Origin: Entrophospora sp. SA101
Taxonomy: Eukaryota > Glomeromycota > Glomeromycetes > Entrophosporales > Entrophosporaceae
Assembly (NCBI GenBank): GCA_958430865.1
Contig: CAUDNR010000102.1
Coordinates: forward strand, 11,392 to 63,460
DNA: 52,069 bases
Direction of reading: 5' to 3'
This document shows positions 23,751 to 36,242 of the stretch, piece after piece; the stretch's first letter is position 1; each line of letters opens with the position of its first letter. Made by a program: the position numbers and the translations under genes. The notes under the pieces were generated by a model. It made no database searches. It saw nothing but the letters and a program-made list of their open reading frames with translations, and was not told the origin of the DNA.

Positions 23751-24210
23751 ATGGAAAACATTTTGGATGAAAATAATCATCATGACAATACTTCTACTGA
23801 CAAAAATGATGAATATTCTGATAAAAGAAAGGGATATTATGGGGAATGTCCAACATGCAATAGATATAATACTAATAATTCATGGTGTCAATCATGTAAT
23901 CCAAAGCTATTAACTGAAGGATGGACTAGTGGCAATGAAACATTAGATAAGTTGATTAAAAGTACACAACTTAAAGCAACAAGATATAGTTATTATTCTT
24001 ACCTTCAATGGATTCCTTACAATGGTTTAACAAGTATTGAAGAGATAGGTAAAGGTGGGTTTGCAACTATATACAAAGCTATTTGGTTAAATGGCAACAA
24101 AGAAATTCGTTGTTATTATGATAAAAAACAATAACTAGTTATGATAATAAGACTGTGGCATTAAAAAAAACTACATAATTCACAGAATATTTCTGATGCT
24201 CCTATTGTAT
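23751..24210 (+). pseudogene. Partial TKL kinase unit 4
   Basis: ATG at 23751 gives MENILDENNHHDN, an acidic/polar linker, the zinc-ribbon-like YGECPTCNRYNTNNSWCQSC, WTSGNETLDKLIKSTQ, and the N-lobe GKGGFATIYKAIWLNG; the frame is open for 127 codons to 24134. Stops and an extra A in the 8-A tract then break the lysine motif, exactly as in unit 3. No C-lobe follows. This unit has the same start as unit 1, so it is the best preserved 5' end of the family here. A short expressed N-terminal product cannot be excluded. Confidence 0.75.
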
Positions 24211-24785
24211 ATTAATAATAATTTTTATTGTATATAGTAATAACATTGTGTCAATATTTATTTGTTTTCTTCAAAAAATAGATCTAGAATCATTGTTATG
24301 CGACCATCAAAAAAAATCAACTGATGGTAATAAGTAATGATACTACCGCTATGAATGATAATTCTTTATTGTATATAATAATAACATTATGAGATCTATG
24401 GTTAAACGAGTCATTGTTACGCGTACTATTAATGATATATATAATAATAACATTGTGAGATTTATGGTTAAACGAATCATCGTTCACGTCATAAAGAGTT
24501 GATAAAATCAGGAACAGAATTGCCTGTCCTCAACACAGATCTAGCACTCACATGGGTGTAGAAGAATTGCCTGCCACACATGAGAATGAATCTGTGAAGA
24601 TTGATGGCGGAATTGCCTGCCGAGTCTGCATGATTTTGCTTCTTGTTTTGGCTAGACATTGGCATTTTGAAAGATTTTTAACAAGTTTTTTTTTTAAATA
24701 ATATATTTCAATAATAAATATAGTAAGTGATCATATATTATTGAACAAAAATATATATATACATCTGGATAATTAATTATAATTC

Positions 24786-25185
24786 CTAATGATGTGTAAG
24801 AACTAATGCAACGCGACATGGAATATAAACCTATTTATATAAATATATGTATATATTAACTCGTATATATTAACTATTTTGGATCAAATTAATATATAAT
24901 AAAAATTATATTTATTTATATGTACCTTGATGAAATTTTTTCTTCCATTCCAAGGTTCGGGAGTTGAAAAATAAGGTATACTTTCATTTATTCTATCATG
25001 ACCTCCAAATTTTTTATTATCCAAGTTTAATATAACGGTATATTTACCCGACCATTCTGTACCAACTTTATAATCAGAAAATGAATTTGTAGGATGGAAA
25101 TTGAAAATCCATAACAAATTTCCTCGTTCGAACACTATAACCTTATCACTTTCATGCTTTGCTGAAATATATGCCTTCAAAAACA

Positions 25186-25244
<59 letters not shown>

Positions 25245-27260
25245 TTAATTAATTAATTACCTGAGGTGAATCTAACCAATGATGTTTTTCTTCTAAATTT
25301 TGCATGGCTTTATCAAACTCATTCAAATATCTATATCTTAAATTTTTGTCATCAACGATATTCCATTGTCTTCTTGCATAATGATACGAATTATTATTTC
25401 CCTGGCGAGGAAAATCTAACCATTCTGGATGTCCAAATTCATTGCCTTCAAAATTAAGATATCCTTCACCTCCAAGTCCGTGAGTTAATAACCTGAATTG
25501 AATTAAATGAGTAATATAATAAATATTGTTTCAAAAAATAGAAATACTATCTACCTTATCATTTTATGTAATGCAATTCCACGATCAATAATTGGTGTAC
25601 GAGGAGTCAAATCAGACATATTAGTATACATTTCTTTATCCATTAACCAGAAAGCAATTGTTTTATCACCAACAAGTGCTTGATCATGAGATTCAGCATA
25701 TGCGATTGTCTTTTCCTTTTTTTAATTATTTATTTTATTTCCAAAGAAATTCAATTTATTTAAAAAAAATATATATAAATTATTAAAATAAACATAATAA
25801 TATAAAATAAAAATTTACCATATGTCTTCTATTTATTAATGTCCAACAAATATCTCCAACATTCCAATCTTCATCACGTTGTTCTTTCAATAATTTAATC
25901 CACATATCAGGGATAGCCATAGCTAATCTATAATCAAACCCAGTACCACCTTCAGATATTGGACGACATAAACCAGGCATACCAGACACATCTTATGTAA
26001 TGATAAATTAATTGTAAAATAAATAAATAAATTATTATGAAGATGTGGCATATTTTATATAAAATTACCTTCTGCTATTGTATTAATATTTGGATAAAGT
26101 TGGTGCAACGTATCATTTGCCTATTAAAAAATCAATATATACTTACTAATAGATATAGACTTTAAATTAAATTATAAAATATTCAGATTATAAAATTACC
26201 AGCATTAAATACGTAACAGCATCTTCATCCACACTATCACCAAAGTATTCATGATAGCCACCAGAAAATCCAGTTCCAATACCATGATGAGTGTACATCA
26301 TACTGGTAACTCCATCAAATCTAAATCCATCAAACTTATACTCCTCCATAAAAAATCTAAGATTTGATAGTAAAAATCGAAGCACTTCCCAACTTCCATA
26401 ATTAAACAAGCGACTATTTATAATAATAAATAGATATTTTTTAATAATATTAGTAGCAATATATTATTATACATTCATTTATATATTTTATATTTATGAA
26501 TATAGTATTAATGATCATCCTAATTACCTATCCCAAAGCTCATGTCTTCCTTTCCCTCCTTCATGGAAGTAGCAATTATCTGAACCATCAAACATATTCA
26601 AGCCATCCAAAACATTTTTGCAAGCATGTGAATGAACTATGTCCAAGTATACAGTCAGACCAATTCCATGAGCAGTATCAATAAGATATTTTAATTCTTC
26701 AGGAGTTCCTGTTAATTAGAATGAAAAAAACATTCATAAAAATTATTAATATAATTATAATGACAATGATAAGAAATAATTTAAACACATACCATAACGA
26801 CTGGAGATAGCATAAAAACTGGTAACTTGATATCCAAAAGATGCATAATATGCATGCTCCATGATAGCCATCAATTGAATAGTATTATAACCTAGATCTT
26901 TTATACGAGGTAATATATTATCTGCAAACTCTTTATAAGTCCCAATACGACCTTCAGGTGTTGATATACCAACTTATATATATGTGTGTGTGTATAAATG
27001 TATTAATATATATTGAGTAAAGTATTAAAATAAAATAAACAGACATACCATGTGCTTCATAAATTCTTAAACCTGATGGTTTTTTAGGTGAATTATTTTT
27101 CCATACATATTTGTTGGGAGGATTCCAAAAGATAGAATCATATGCTGCGCTAACAGATAAATCTTGAGTTACGCGTTTAATCCATGCTGGTAGTCGATAA
27201 ATACGTTCATCATTTTGTGTAGTCATTGAAATCTTTAATATATATAAGTAGATTAATTAA

Positions 27261-27317
<57 letters not shown>

Positions 27318-27884
27318 TAATAATAATAATTTCTTGATTTACCTTTATTTTAGTGTTATGTGGAATTGCTAGAGTACCATGATTTGGAGGAATCTCAATT
27401 TCCCAAACTCCAAAGTCATTTTTTCTCATTTGATGGGCATTAACATTCCAATTATCTAACACAAAAAAAAACTGATCAAATCAATAACAGTTGGAATAAT
27501 TGGATGATTGTTGAATAATGAATGATCACATACTAAATTCACCAACTAAACTCGCAGTTTTTGCACTAGGTGCCCATTCTCTGTAGACAATAGTGTTGTT
27601 TGGAAGTACATTAAAACCAAATTTTTCATATCCACGCGTGAAATTTTCCATGCCACCCTCATGAGTATTTATATTGTCGATCCATCGTTTGTAATTTGAA
27701 TATCTAATGATAATAATAATGATTTTCTAGATTTTTTGTAGGAATTTTTTTGTTGAATAATTAATTATTTTTTTTACCTTCTGTATATGGCCTGTTCAAA
27801 AGGTTTTAACCATGGATCAATTGTAATAATGTTGTTTTTCGGATCAATACGATTTCCTTGAATGGTAGTTTCTCCAGGTGCCAT
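24786..27884 (-). CDS. GLC3: 1,4-alpha-glucan (glycogen) branching enzyme, 13 exons
   Basis: Transfers alpha-1,4 glucan segments to form alpha-1,6 branches in glycogen (cytosol, GH13). Exons, 5' to 3': 27778-27884, 27534-27703, 27343-27455, 27049-27232, 26793-26972, 26528-26708, 26200-26413, 26069-26120, 25819-25991, 25555-25715, 25261-25492, 24926-25174, 24786-24830. All phases agree; 2,061 nt give 686 residues, close to the roughly 700 of fungal and animal enzymes. N-terminus [21 protein letters not shown]48-like [19 protein letters not shown]; catalytic barrel with region I DIVHSH (274-279), nucleophile Asp345 (FRFDGVTSM), acid/base Glu400 (AEDVSGMP) and Asp469 (AESHDQ). The tail [14 protein letters not shown] is a 15-codon exon. 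Intron 3 holds a long (AAT)n and intron 11 an (ATT)n tract. Confidence 0.95.
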
Positions 27885-28619
27885 AATCTTGTAACTTTAG
27901 AATATATGTTGTGGTAGTTGTAATGATTTTTTTTCAAAATCATTCCAATATTAATATGGGAAAATTTTAAATATGACGATGACATCATAAAAAAAAGTAC
28001 TACGCGTGCTATATGAAATCAGGCCACATATTAATATCAAAAATCATAGTAGCACAGTAACACACGGATTAGCAAAAATCAACAACTGTTGGCGCTACGA
28101 AAGAACAATCCATTCTCAATCGAGTTTATACTGTTGTTGTAATTTCATGGTTATCTATCACATTGAAAACATAAATTTTACAGATATGTAAGCCATTATC
28201 CTTTTAAGTTTGAAATTTATATTTTATTGGCTTTGGTATATATCTTTCTGATTAATTTTTTATGTAATGAAAAGAGCTGGCTGTCATAAAGCCCCAAATC
28301 CTTACCAGTTGTGTTAAAGGTTGTGCATTAGCTTTTGTATATATAGCTTTAATTTCAAATATTATCGTATTAGTATTTTATTTATTTGGTTTATATATAA
28401 TATTAATATTAAGATAGAAAAGTTTTCAATTTGAAATTATTATTATATCAAACAGATTAATTCAATAAAAGAGTTCTATTAATGACCCTATAATATCAAG
28501 CTTAGTAAATAAATATTAAAATATTATTATTATAAATAGATGCAGTTAAAAGGTTCGAGGATGCTTATTATTTGTGCACTATTATTCACTGACAAATAAT
28601 TGAAATAATTACGTTTGTT
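27885..28619. other. Branching-enzyme upstream region
   Basis: AT-rich DNA between the branching-enzyme start (minus) and the transposase relic (plus). A short plus frame at 28006-28191 shows no domain. No promoter motif stands out. Confidence 0.5.
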
Positions 28620-29990
28620 ATGTCATCAATCGAGTTTGGACGTCTCCTTCCAGAGTACACTCACTCGTCAACATTATCAGTTCTAGGGAAAGATAAAAAT
28701 AATGATCCTTGTGTTAAAACATGCATCCAGGCAATGTGTCAATTTTCTAGATTACGCATTAAAGATTATGGTGCATACAATGCAAGCAAAATATTGCAGA
28801 ATATTGGTGCAAAACCATGGCGTGCTCGTTTGATTCGAACATGGCCTAATCAATTTCTAAAGGATGGCACACTCCCGATTTCAAGAAGAGGAAAACAGCA
28901 AAAAAATAAAAACTTTAATCCTTTATAAATTACTTGTGGAATACCTATGATCAAAAAAACGTAATGTTAATGATGTTAAAGATTTTAAAAAATACATTGA
29001 AGAAGAAATATTCCCTTCAATTAGAATCAAAGAAAAAGAAATAAGTGAAATAACTGTGTGTGTATGGCTGAGAAAACTTGGATAGAATCACCAAAAAATT
29101 TTCAAGATATCTACTTGGATGAACATGAAAGACCTGATGTGATACTTTGCTTGCAAGGGAAAAATTCTTGAAAAAATAAGTTCCTTTGAAAAATTGATGC
29201 CCACCCTAGCAAAGGACGACATCACGGTTCTTAATGAACCAATACTTGCACCTGGAGGAAATAGTAATCCATGATGAATATATCTTCTATGCCAATGATG
29301 GCAAAAAAACCTATTGAGACCAATAAAACATGTCCCTTTAAGAAAAAAAGGAACGAGTTTAATCTTCACGTTAGTGATTTTTAACTGGGGCAAGAGGACG
29401 ATTAAAATTAAAGAAGAAGCAGCCTGTGGAAGATCTTGTTGAACAGGTCGAAAACAAAGCAATCACCGTTTTTAAAAATGCTTTCCGGATGCAGTTGGTG
29501 CTTTTTCATTTGACAATGTTACCAGCCATTCATGCTTTGCTAATGATGCTTTAATTACTACCTGAATGAACCTCAAACCTGGTGGTAGTGATAAATATAC
29601 CTTTAGAGATGGCATTTTACCTAACGGACAACCTCAACAAACATGACTTAGCCTTTTATTATTGTTTCATCCTTTCCTTGTGCATGGATGCCTTTTCCCC
29701 ACCATCCATTACAATGCTTATTCAATACATTTGATATTATCATTGACATGACAGTCAGAAGATTAATTTTGCCGATTATCTGGTGTAAAGTACCAACTTT
29801 GCGATAAAAAACTCTTGCGTGGAGCTATTACAAAGTCACCTTACCTATATATATATTTCAGGACTCATTGAAACAGTTAACACAATTCAAATTGAATGTG
29901 ATTAAATAATTTTTTGTTACAATTTAAAGAAAGACTTTACATGCAGATGACACCCTGATCATTTGCCTTCTGACGAATCTTTCAGAAACT
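28620..29990 (+). pseudogene. DDE-type transposase remnant, IS630/Tc1-like
   Basis: A 102-codon frame from ATG 28620 (MSSIEFGRLLPEYTHSSTL, then helix-turn-helix-like IKDYGAYNASKILQNIGA) stops at 28928. Later pieces in all three plus frames keep family order: NVNDVKDFKKYIEEEIFPS, VCVWLRKLG, DIYLDEHERPDVI, ISSFEKLMPTLAKDD, then HDEYIFYANDGKK (the first catalytic Asp region), RPIKHVPLRKKG, and FPDAVGAFSFDNVTSHSC (the second Asp in SFDN). Many stops and frameshifts separate them. The C-terminal third is barely readable beyond 29650. No terminal inverted repeats were found. The minus frame at 29088-29462 is a shadow. The superfamily call is from the DDE layout and is moderate. Confidence 0.7.
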
Positions 29991-31040
29991 TGCTAAAAAA
30001 ATTTAAATATGATGTATTATAATTTTAATTAATTTCATTAACGATTTTATAATATTTTTTTCACCGCTGAAATTCATTGTCCCCTGAATTCTAGCTAATT
30101 CTTTTTATTGACCGTTTTTTTAATTAATTCTATTTTTGATTGTTTTTTCTGATTAAATGGACGGAAAAATGATGTGTTTAAACGCAGCAGGAATAAGATT
30201 CTGCCGGATTTTTATTTATTTCGCCGCAGAAATTCATCGTCACTATTATTATTGGAACAATAATTTTTCCGTCAAAGGAGACTGATTCCCATTATAACGA
30301 CACATGTTCTAAATAGAAAATTTTCCAAGTTAATTGTTTACTTCTTTGGTGTATTCCAAGAATTGTTTCTTTGGAATGATTAAATGCGTGTTAACAGTAA
30401 TATTAAATTATAGATTTAATTTTTTTAAAAAATTAATTCCATGATAAAACGCATTGAGGTTTGCAAAGAAATAATACGCGAGAAAGATTTTTTTAAGTGA
30501 AAGGGTTGAACAGAAAGAGAAAAAAGTTATAGATACAAGTTGCCGGGTTACCAGAATGTCTGTCTCTTTAAAAATATTTATCAACCCGAGTAGGGTGTAA
30601 ATGGAAAATTTAATTATATCAAAGATGATTGACTATAACACGTTATGTTCATGCTACATTGATTTTGATTTTGCTGACAGTATATTATGCAATGAAAATT
30701 CCAAACCTATCATCTTATCATTAATATATATTAATATACATAATTATATTTTTTTCCTTTTAAATTTATTGGGACATGTAAATTTCTTCTAGAAGTTTAT
30801 CAAAGAAATTGATTTATTACTTTTTTTAGAAATAAATTTAGAATTCATGCATAGAACGGAAAATTTATGAGCAACGATTGCAAACAAATTTTTTTACTAG
30901 TATTAGGCATCAATGGTATTTAATACCCGAATAATTGGTCAAATCAAAATATAGTCATTGAATAAAGGAATCTGGTTACACTGTGCCACTTGCGTTTATG
31001 TATTTATATATCTTTCGTTTTTACATTTGTTTTAAAAAAC
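29991..31040. other. Intergenic, AT-rich
   Basis: No gene. gctgaaattcattgtc (30066) and gcagaaattcatcgtc (30226) are near-repeats 160 bp apart. A plus frame at 30601-30792 is AT-driven. The last 100 bp are the presumed promoter and 5' UTR of the pseudokinase gene. Confidence 0.45.
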
Positions 31041-33286
31041 ATGGACGATGTTGTTATTACGATATTTGAAAAGATTTCAAATCTTGCAGCCAAAGCTTAC
31101 GAAGCTTATAAACACGTAAAATACTTTAAAAAATTCTCCACAGAGATATATGATAGAATAGAAGCAGGAGCGCATCATTTTAAATATCTGCAAAGACATG
31201 AGAAAAAAATCAAAGAAAAATTTAGGGATCAAGATTCTATTACCAACCTTCAACGTTACGTCATTGCAGTGACTAGTCTTACAAATTTGCTTGTTGAATT
31301 TTCAGAATTACACCAATTAAAGAAATACTTGAATTCGTTAAATTATAAAGACAAAATTATTGAAAAAATAAAAAGATACGATGAAACCATCCGTGATTTA
31401 AATCTGGAGGTCAGTCTAGAGAATCTTGAATCAGTTGAAAACTTGTATCTACTAGTTGAAGAAGGATTTAATGATGTATCCCAGGTAACAATAGAAACAA
31501 CAACAATAATGATCATATATATATATATATATTTTTTTAATAAATGAATTTATTCTAATTTATCATTGGTTGTTTCAATAGACAATGGTGTCGATGAAAA
31601 ATAATATGGACAATCTAGGAAATAATATGGAGTTTTTAATGGAGATGGTTGCTGGGGTTAACAAAAGTATTAAAGAATTAAGCAAAAAATCAGATCAATC
31701 TGATTTTAAGAAAAATGAATTCTCAGATAAAGTTTTTGATGGTTATAAATTAACAGATCCACCATCAGGTGAGGATTCAAGACGTGGTAAAGTTTTTAAA
31801 AAGTTATTTAATAGAGTTCAACCAGTTGCTTGTAAACCATTTGAAGCTTCAACAAATGAAAAGGAAAAGGAACTATTCAATGGATACTTGACAATCTTGA
31901 GTAATTTACAACATTCAAACAGTGTGATAGCATTTTACGGTGTATCATGTGTTGATGGTAAAGATGTTTTGGTATTTGATTGGGCTGAATTAGGAACTTT
32001 AAAAGAAGTATATGAAAAAAATCCAGAGATCACTTGGAAGCAAAAACTTAAGATTGCTCATGATATATGTCTTGGACTTCAATTTATACATGAATGTCAA
32101 CTTTTTCACTGTGATGTTAGATGTGAAAATATCTTGATCATGGGACCTGATATTGCAACACCAAAAATTACAAATTTTTTTCTAAGTAGGAAGCAGATGG
32201 ATATGAGCAAAAAGATTCCATCATTAAATGATATCATGCCTTGGATGGCACCTGAAAAACTGGATCTCAAAGGAAGATATACGACCAAATGTGAAATTTA
32301 TAGTTTTGGTATGCTTCTATGGGAGCTTGCATTTCAACAAGTTCCATATTTGAAAAGATTTAATAGCAATTATGAAGAAATTTCTCTACATGTCAAGAGT
32401 GGTCAGCGAGAATATTTAAATTTTGATAATAAAGATGAAATTCAGAGATGCTTTAATTATATAATTTCTAAAGGTAATGATTTATTATGATTTATTATAT
32501 ATATATATATATATATATTATATACAAACATTGATAATTAAAAAAAAAAAAAATTCACTAAATGATTGATCAAAATCATTTTTAATAGCTTGGCATAAAA
32601 AACTTGAGTCCCGTCCAAATATGCCAGATATTCTTAAAATATTGGAAAAGTTATACAAAAAACATTATTTTACAAGAAGCAAGTCATACTGTGAGAATAC
32701 AACTTATGGCAGTCTTGATGATGATGATTTTGATTTTAATGTTACTAATGAATTCATCAAGAGTGATACTTGTGAACTTGATTTCAAAGAGATTGGAACA
32801 TCAACAGTGGAGGATGCCATAAAACTTCACAAAGAACGTGCTGATGAATCAAGAAAGCAAGCATGGAAATACTTTGAATATCATTCAGATACTCTAAATA
32901 ATTTTACAGCAAAATATTGGAAAGGGTATTATTTGTTGGAAGGACTTGGTGGAGTTAAAAAGGATCCAAAGATGGCAATGGAATTATTTAAAGAGGCAGC
33001 AGATAACGATGTTGCTAGTGCACAATTTCACTATGCATTTCTCATATCACAAAACGCTGATAATGACCTATCTTTAGTTGAAGAATGTATTACATATTTA
33101 GAAAAGGCCGCTGATAATGGAAATTTACCTGCATTGTTTAATCTAGGTAATATTTACTATAATGGTAAATGGAATATACAACAAGATATAGAAAGAGGTG
33201 TAAAATATTATAAAATGTCAGCCGTGAAAGATCATGATCCAGCAATTAAAAAACTTAAAGAATTAAAAATAAAAATATATGACTGA
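31041..33286 (+). CDS. Four-helix bundle, pseudokinase and Sel1-repeat protein (MLKL-like layout)
   Basis: Exons 31041-31484, 31582-32473 and 32589-33286 join in phase to 677 residues. Residues 1 to about 135 are all-helical and amphipathic, starting MDDVVITIFEKISNLAAKAY, like the HeLo/MLKL N-terminal bundle. Residues 136-195 look like a coiled-coil brace (MVSMKNNMDNLGNNMEFLME). The kinase-like domain (about 200-445) keeps Lys233 (VACK) and MAPEKL, but has no glycine loop, HCD instead of HRD (324-326), and NFF where DFG belongs (346-348). It should therefore not bind Mg-ATP normally. Residues about 550-665 carry three Sel1-type repeats (KDPKMAMELFKEAADND; LVEECITYLEKAADNGN; DIERGVKYYKMSAVKD). 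ATG 31041 is chosen over an upstream TTG frame. A cell-death or membrane role is inference from architecture only. Confidence 0.85.
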
Positions 33287-36073
33287 ATATTTTGTTACTT
33301 ATTATTTATTTATTATCTGTTTTATTTATATTATTTGTATAATTATTAAATAAATGATTATTAAAAATTCTGAATATTATGATTTACTTTTACTTTGTGC
33401 GGTAATTGTCATTTTCAATAATAATATAAATAATATCCTTCAAAAACATAATGATGATTTACCAAATTGAGAAATGGAAAATCAGCCCATATGGTTTGTA
33501 AAATGGTTTGCTTCAAATGCTACTCTAGAATAGATTTTGGGGGTAGGGTGTTTTGTGATACAAATTTCTGATTGGCTAATTTGAATTTCACGCAGATTTC
33601 AATAATTCTAATGATCTTGATAATGGTCATAAGCTTGAAGGTGGAGTATTAGTATTCACCAAAAATGAATCTAGCGGTAGAATTGAAAGAGGGAACACTA
33701 TATATTTTCAAAGTAAAAAGCTGCTATATGGTAATTTTATTGCAAGAAGAATAAAATATTCACTAGTTTTCATTAATTATAAAAGTAGCCTTGAGAAAAG
33801 AAAAATATTTTTTTTATGTATACTTTAAAATTATTATCTAACATAAGTTTTTAGTATAAAAATTGACCTCCAGAGAGAGAATTGATTGAAAATTTTGCTA
33901 ATTGAACGTTAACCAAAAATTATGTTGTTACTTTACTTATATTCTTGATTTATTAATTTACAAATTATATTAAAATATATCAAACTATACATCACTCTTC
34001 ATTAACAATTTACATCCAGATGATAACCTTTTATTTCATAAATTATATCAATAAAAACTAAAAACCAAGTCACTTACATTCCAAACATATGCACCGAAGG
34101 GAAAGCATCAATTGTAAAACTGGTTTGTCCATATGTCGATAAATTATATATGCCAAAAACTGTTAAACAAGATTCCTTATCAATCGGAGTAATTAAAGCT
34201 GAGTCTCGAGCTGAAGTAAAAATTATTTGAAGAAGCAAAGTGACCTCTCCTCGGTAAGTTTGTGGTCATATATATATATAGCCTTTCCCAATCTCCCACA
34301 ATTACTAAAGTGTAAGACTGGAGTACTATAACCCTGCATGCAACTCTAAACTCTCTCTATACAACCACATACCTCGCTTACCTGATGCAGTAACATTTCC
34401 CCAATCCTCAAATTCTGCTACGATGACATTCATTTCATATAATTAAAAAAATTTAATCAGAAGTTTTTTATAACCCTCCATAAAATTACGTAAAAAATTT
34501 CTAGATGTAAGAAACCCAAGTTTTGAGGGTTGTAATGCTTAACCATGCTAACATGACGAGTATGAGAATCCTTAGAACCGAATGACTCCAAATCTGTTAA
34601 CTTCAAAAGTTTTAAACAGATTTTCTTTGAAGAACATATACTTCATTTATCTCAAAGTGGAACTGATCAATATTTTCATTAAAGCTCCGAACGGCTTGGA
34701 TTAATCCGAAATTTTTCTGCTTTTAAAAAGCTAATCCAAAACATAAAAATAATGCTGCTACTTTAATAATTATATATAATACATTTTTAAAATAACAACT
34801 TTTACTTAGTATGTACTTATGATGTGTAGATATGCGCAGAAAATCAAATCACGTCACGTCACGTCTGAGTGCAGTTATTATCCGAGTTAATTTTGATCCA
34901 CGCAGTTTTTTTTTTGTTAATTAAATATGAAGTTTGTAAAGTGCTAAACGATTGAATTATTAAACCAAATATACTACTATTACTAGTACTAAGTTTCTTT
35001 GTTTTTATTATACGAGATTAAAGTGTATAAATTTTGACATCTTAAATTAGTAGGCAACATTGGTTTTGCAACAACTTTCTTGTTGTCAACGCGTAAAACA
35101 GATATATTAATATCCATGCCAACGTAATTTTTTTCCAATAAAATTTAAAAAGTCGGTTCAATTTATTTTCATAATTTTTTTTAGTAGAAATTAATGTAGC
35201 TTTGTGCTTAAAGCGCTATTCCGTGATTAAGTCGCTGAATCGCGATTACACAAGAGTGCGAATTCGTGATCAAAGCATAAAACATTGTGGAAAGTACAAT
35301 ATCATAATTAAAGACAGGGTTAATGATTAAAGTGCCAGATCGTGATAAAAGCACTACTAATTAAATCGTATATATAAGGAGCTTGAATTCTATGTACCTG
35401 AAAAATAACTTTGTAATAAGTTTAATAATAATAATAATAAATTAGTTTGACTAAATAAAATAAATAAAACATTTCAAATCGCTAAACAAAATTATTCGTT
35501 AATAAACTATTTGTTGGTAATAGCCAATTCAATCTGATCCACATAATTAAATTTTGTTATCATCAATTAAATATGCTCTCCCAAACATAATTGGTGACAA
35601 TAACAAAGCAAATATAATAGCAACTAACTCGTCAAATTATAAGTTTACTACTACAAAGGCGTTTGAAATTGTCCTAATAATAATTTTTGATGTAGAAAAA
35701 TTTTCAAAAAGATTTGTCTGCCGATTATTATTATGTATTAGTATAATAATTACTAATCCTAATCACTATTGATCAATTTGCAATACACAGTGAGTCTTGA
35801 TTTAGCAGACCTCGATTTAAAGCAATTTTTCCTAATATATACTACCATAAAGTCTCGAAAGATAGCATCCCTTTTTACAACTGTTATATTTTAAGTAGGG
35901 TAATATTCCGGAAATTGAAAAACAATTATTTATATTATTATTATTATTATCATTATTATAATTAATATTAAAAAATACAAATTTTATAAAAAATTTTCCA
36001 TGAACAATCTATGTTAAAAATGAAGATTTTTTTTTTTTTGGAAAATATATTTCGAGGAAATTTTTTATTGGTT
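33287..36073. other. Intergenic with weak coding relics
   Basis: No intact gene in 2.8 kb. Positions 33568-33590 repeat ctgattggctaatttgaatt from 2789-2811. A plus frame at about 33603-33800 reads NSNDLDNGHKLEGGVLVF then TKNESSGRIERGNTIYF, protein-like but unrecognised. Another at about 34128-34256 reads VDKLYMPKTVKQDSLSIGVI, has one stop, and ends at a GTAAGT donor. Positions 35200-35370 hold degenerate short repeats around gtgattaaag and gcgctattccgtgatt. The frame at 35554-35772 looks like AT noise. Confidence 0.4.
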
Positions 36074-36242
36074 GAACTAATTGATCTATTACTATGGATT
36101 GTTTGATAATGACGATCCGTCTAAACGATCTGTCTAAATTAATTGGTCTATTTAGTAATGATGATAGTCAAAACTAATTGGTCCATCATTTAGTAATGGC
36201 GATTCGCCTAAACTAATTGGATTGTTTGGTAATTACGATATG
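36074..36242. repeat. Degenerate tandem repeat, about 40-bp unit
   Basis: Units of the form ctaaactaattggtc then tttagtaatgacgatt recur about four times with 10-30% drift, running up to the stop codon (36233) of the vWA frame. The repeat may form its 3' UTR. Confidence 0.6.

Noticed and set aside
29088..29462. Minus frame of 124 codons
   Set aside because: Antisense to the transposase relic, whose plus-strand blocks have recognisable order.
31485..31581. Reading the helical-bundle and pseudokinase frames as two separate genes
   Set aside because: A GTAACA donor and TTTCAATAG acceptor join them in phase 0, and the bundle-brace-kinase order is a known single-protein layout.
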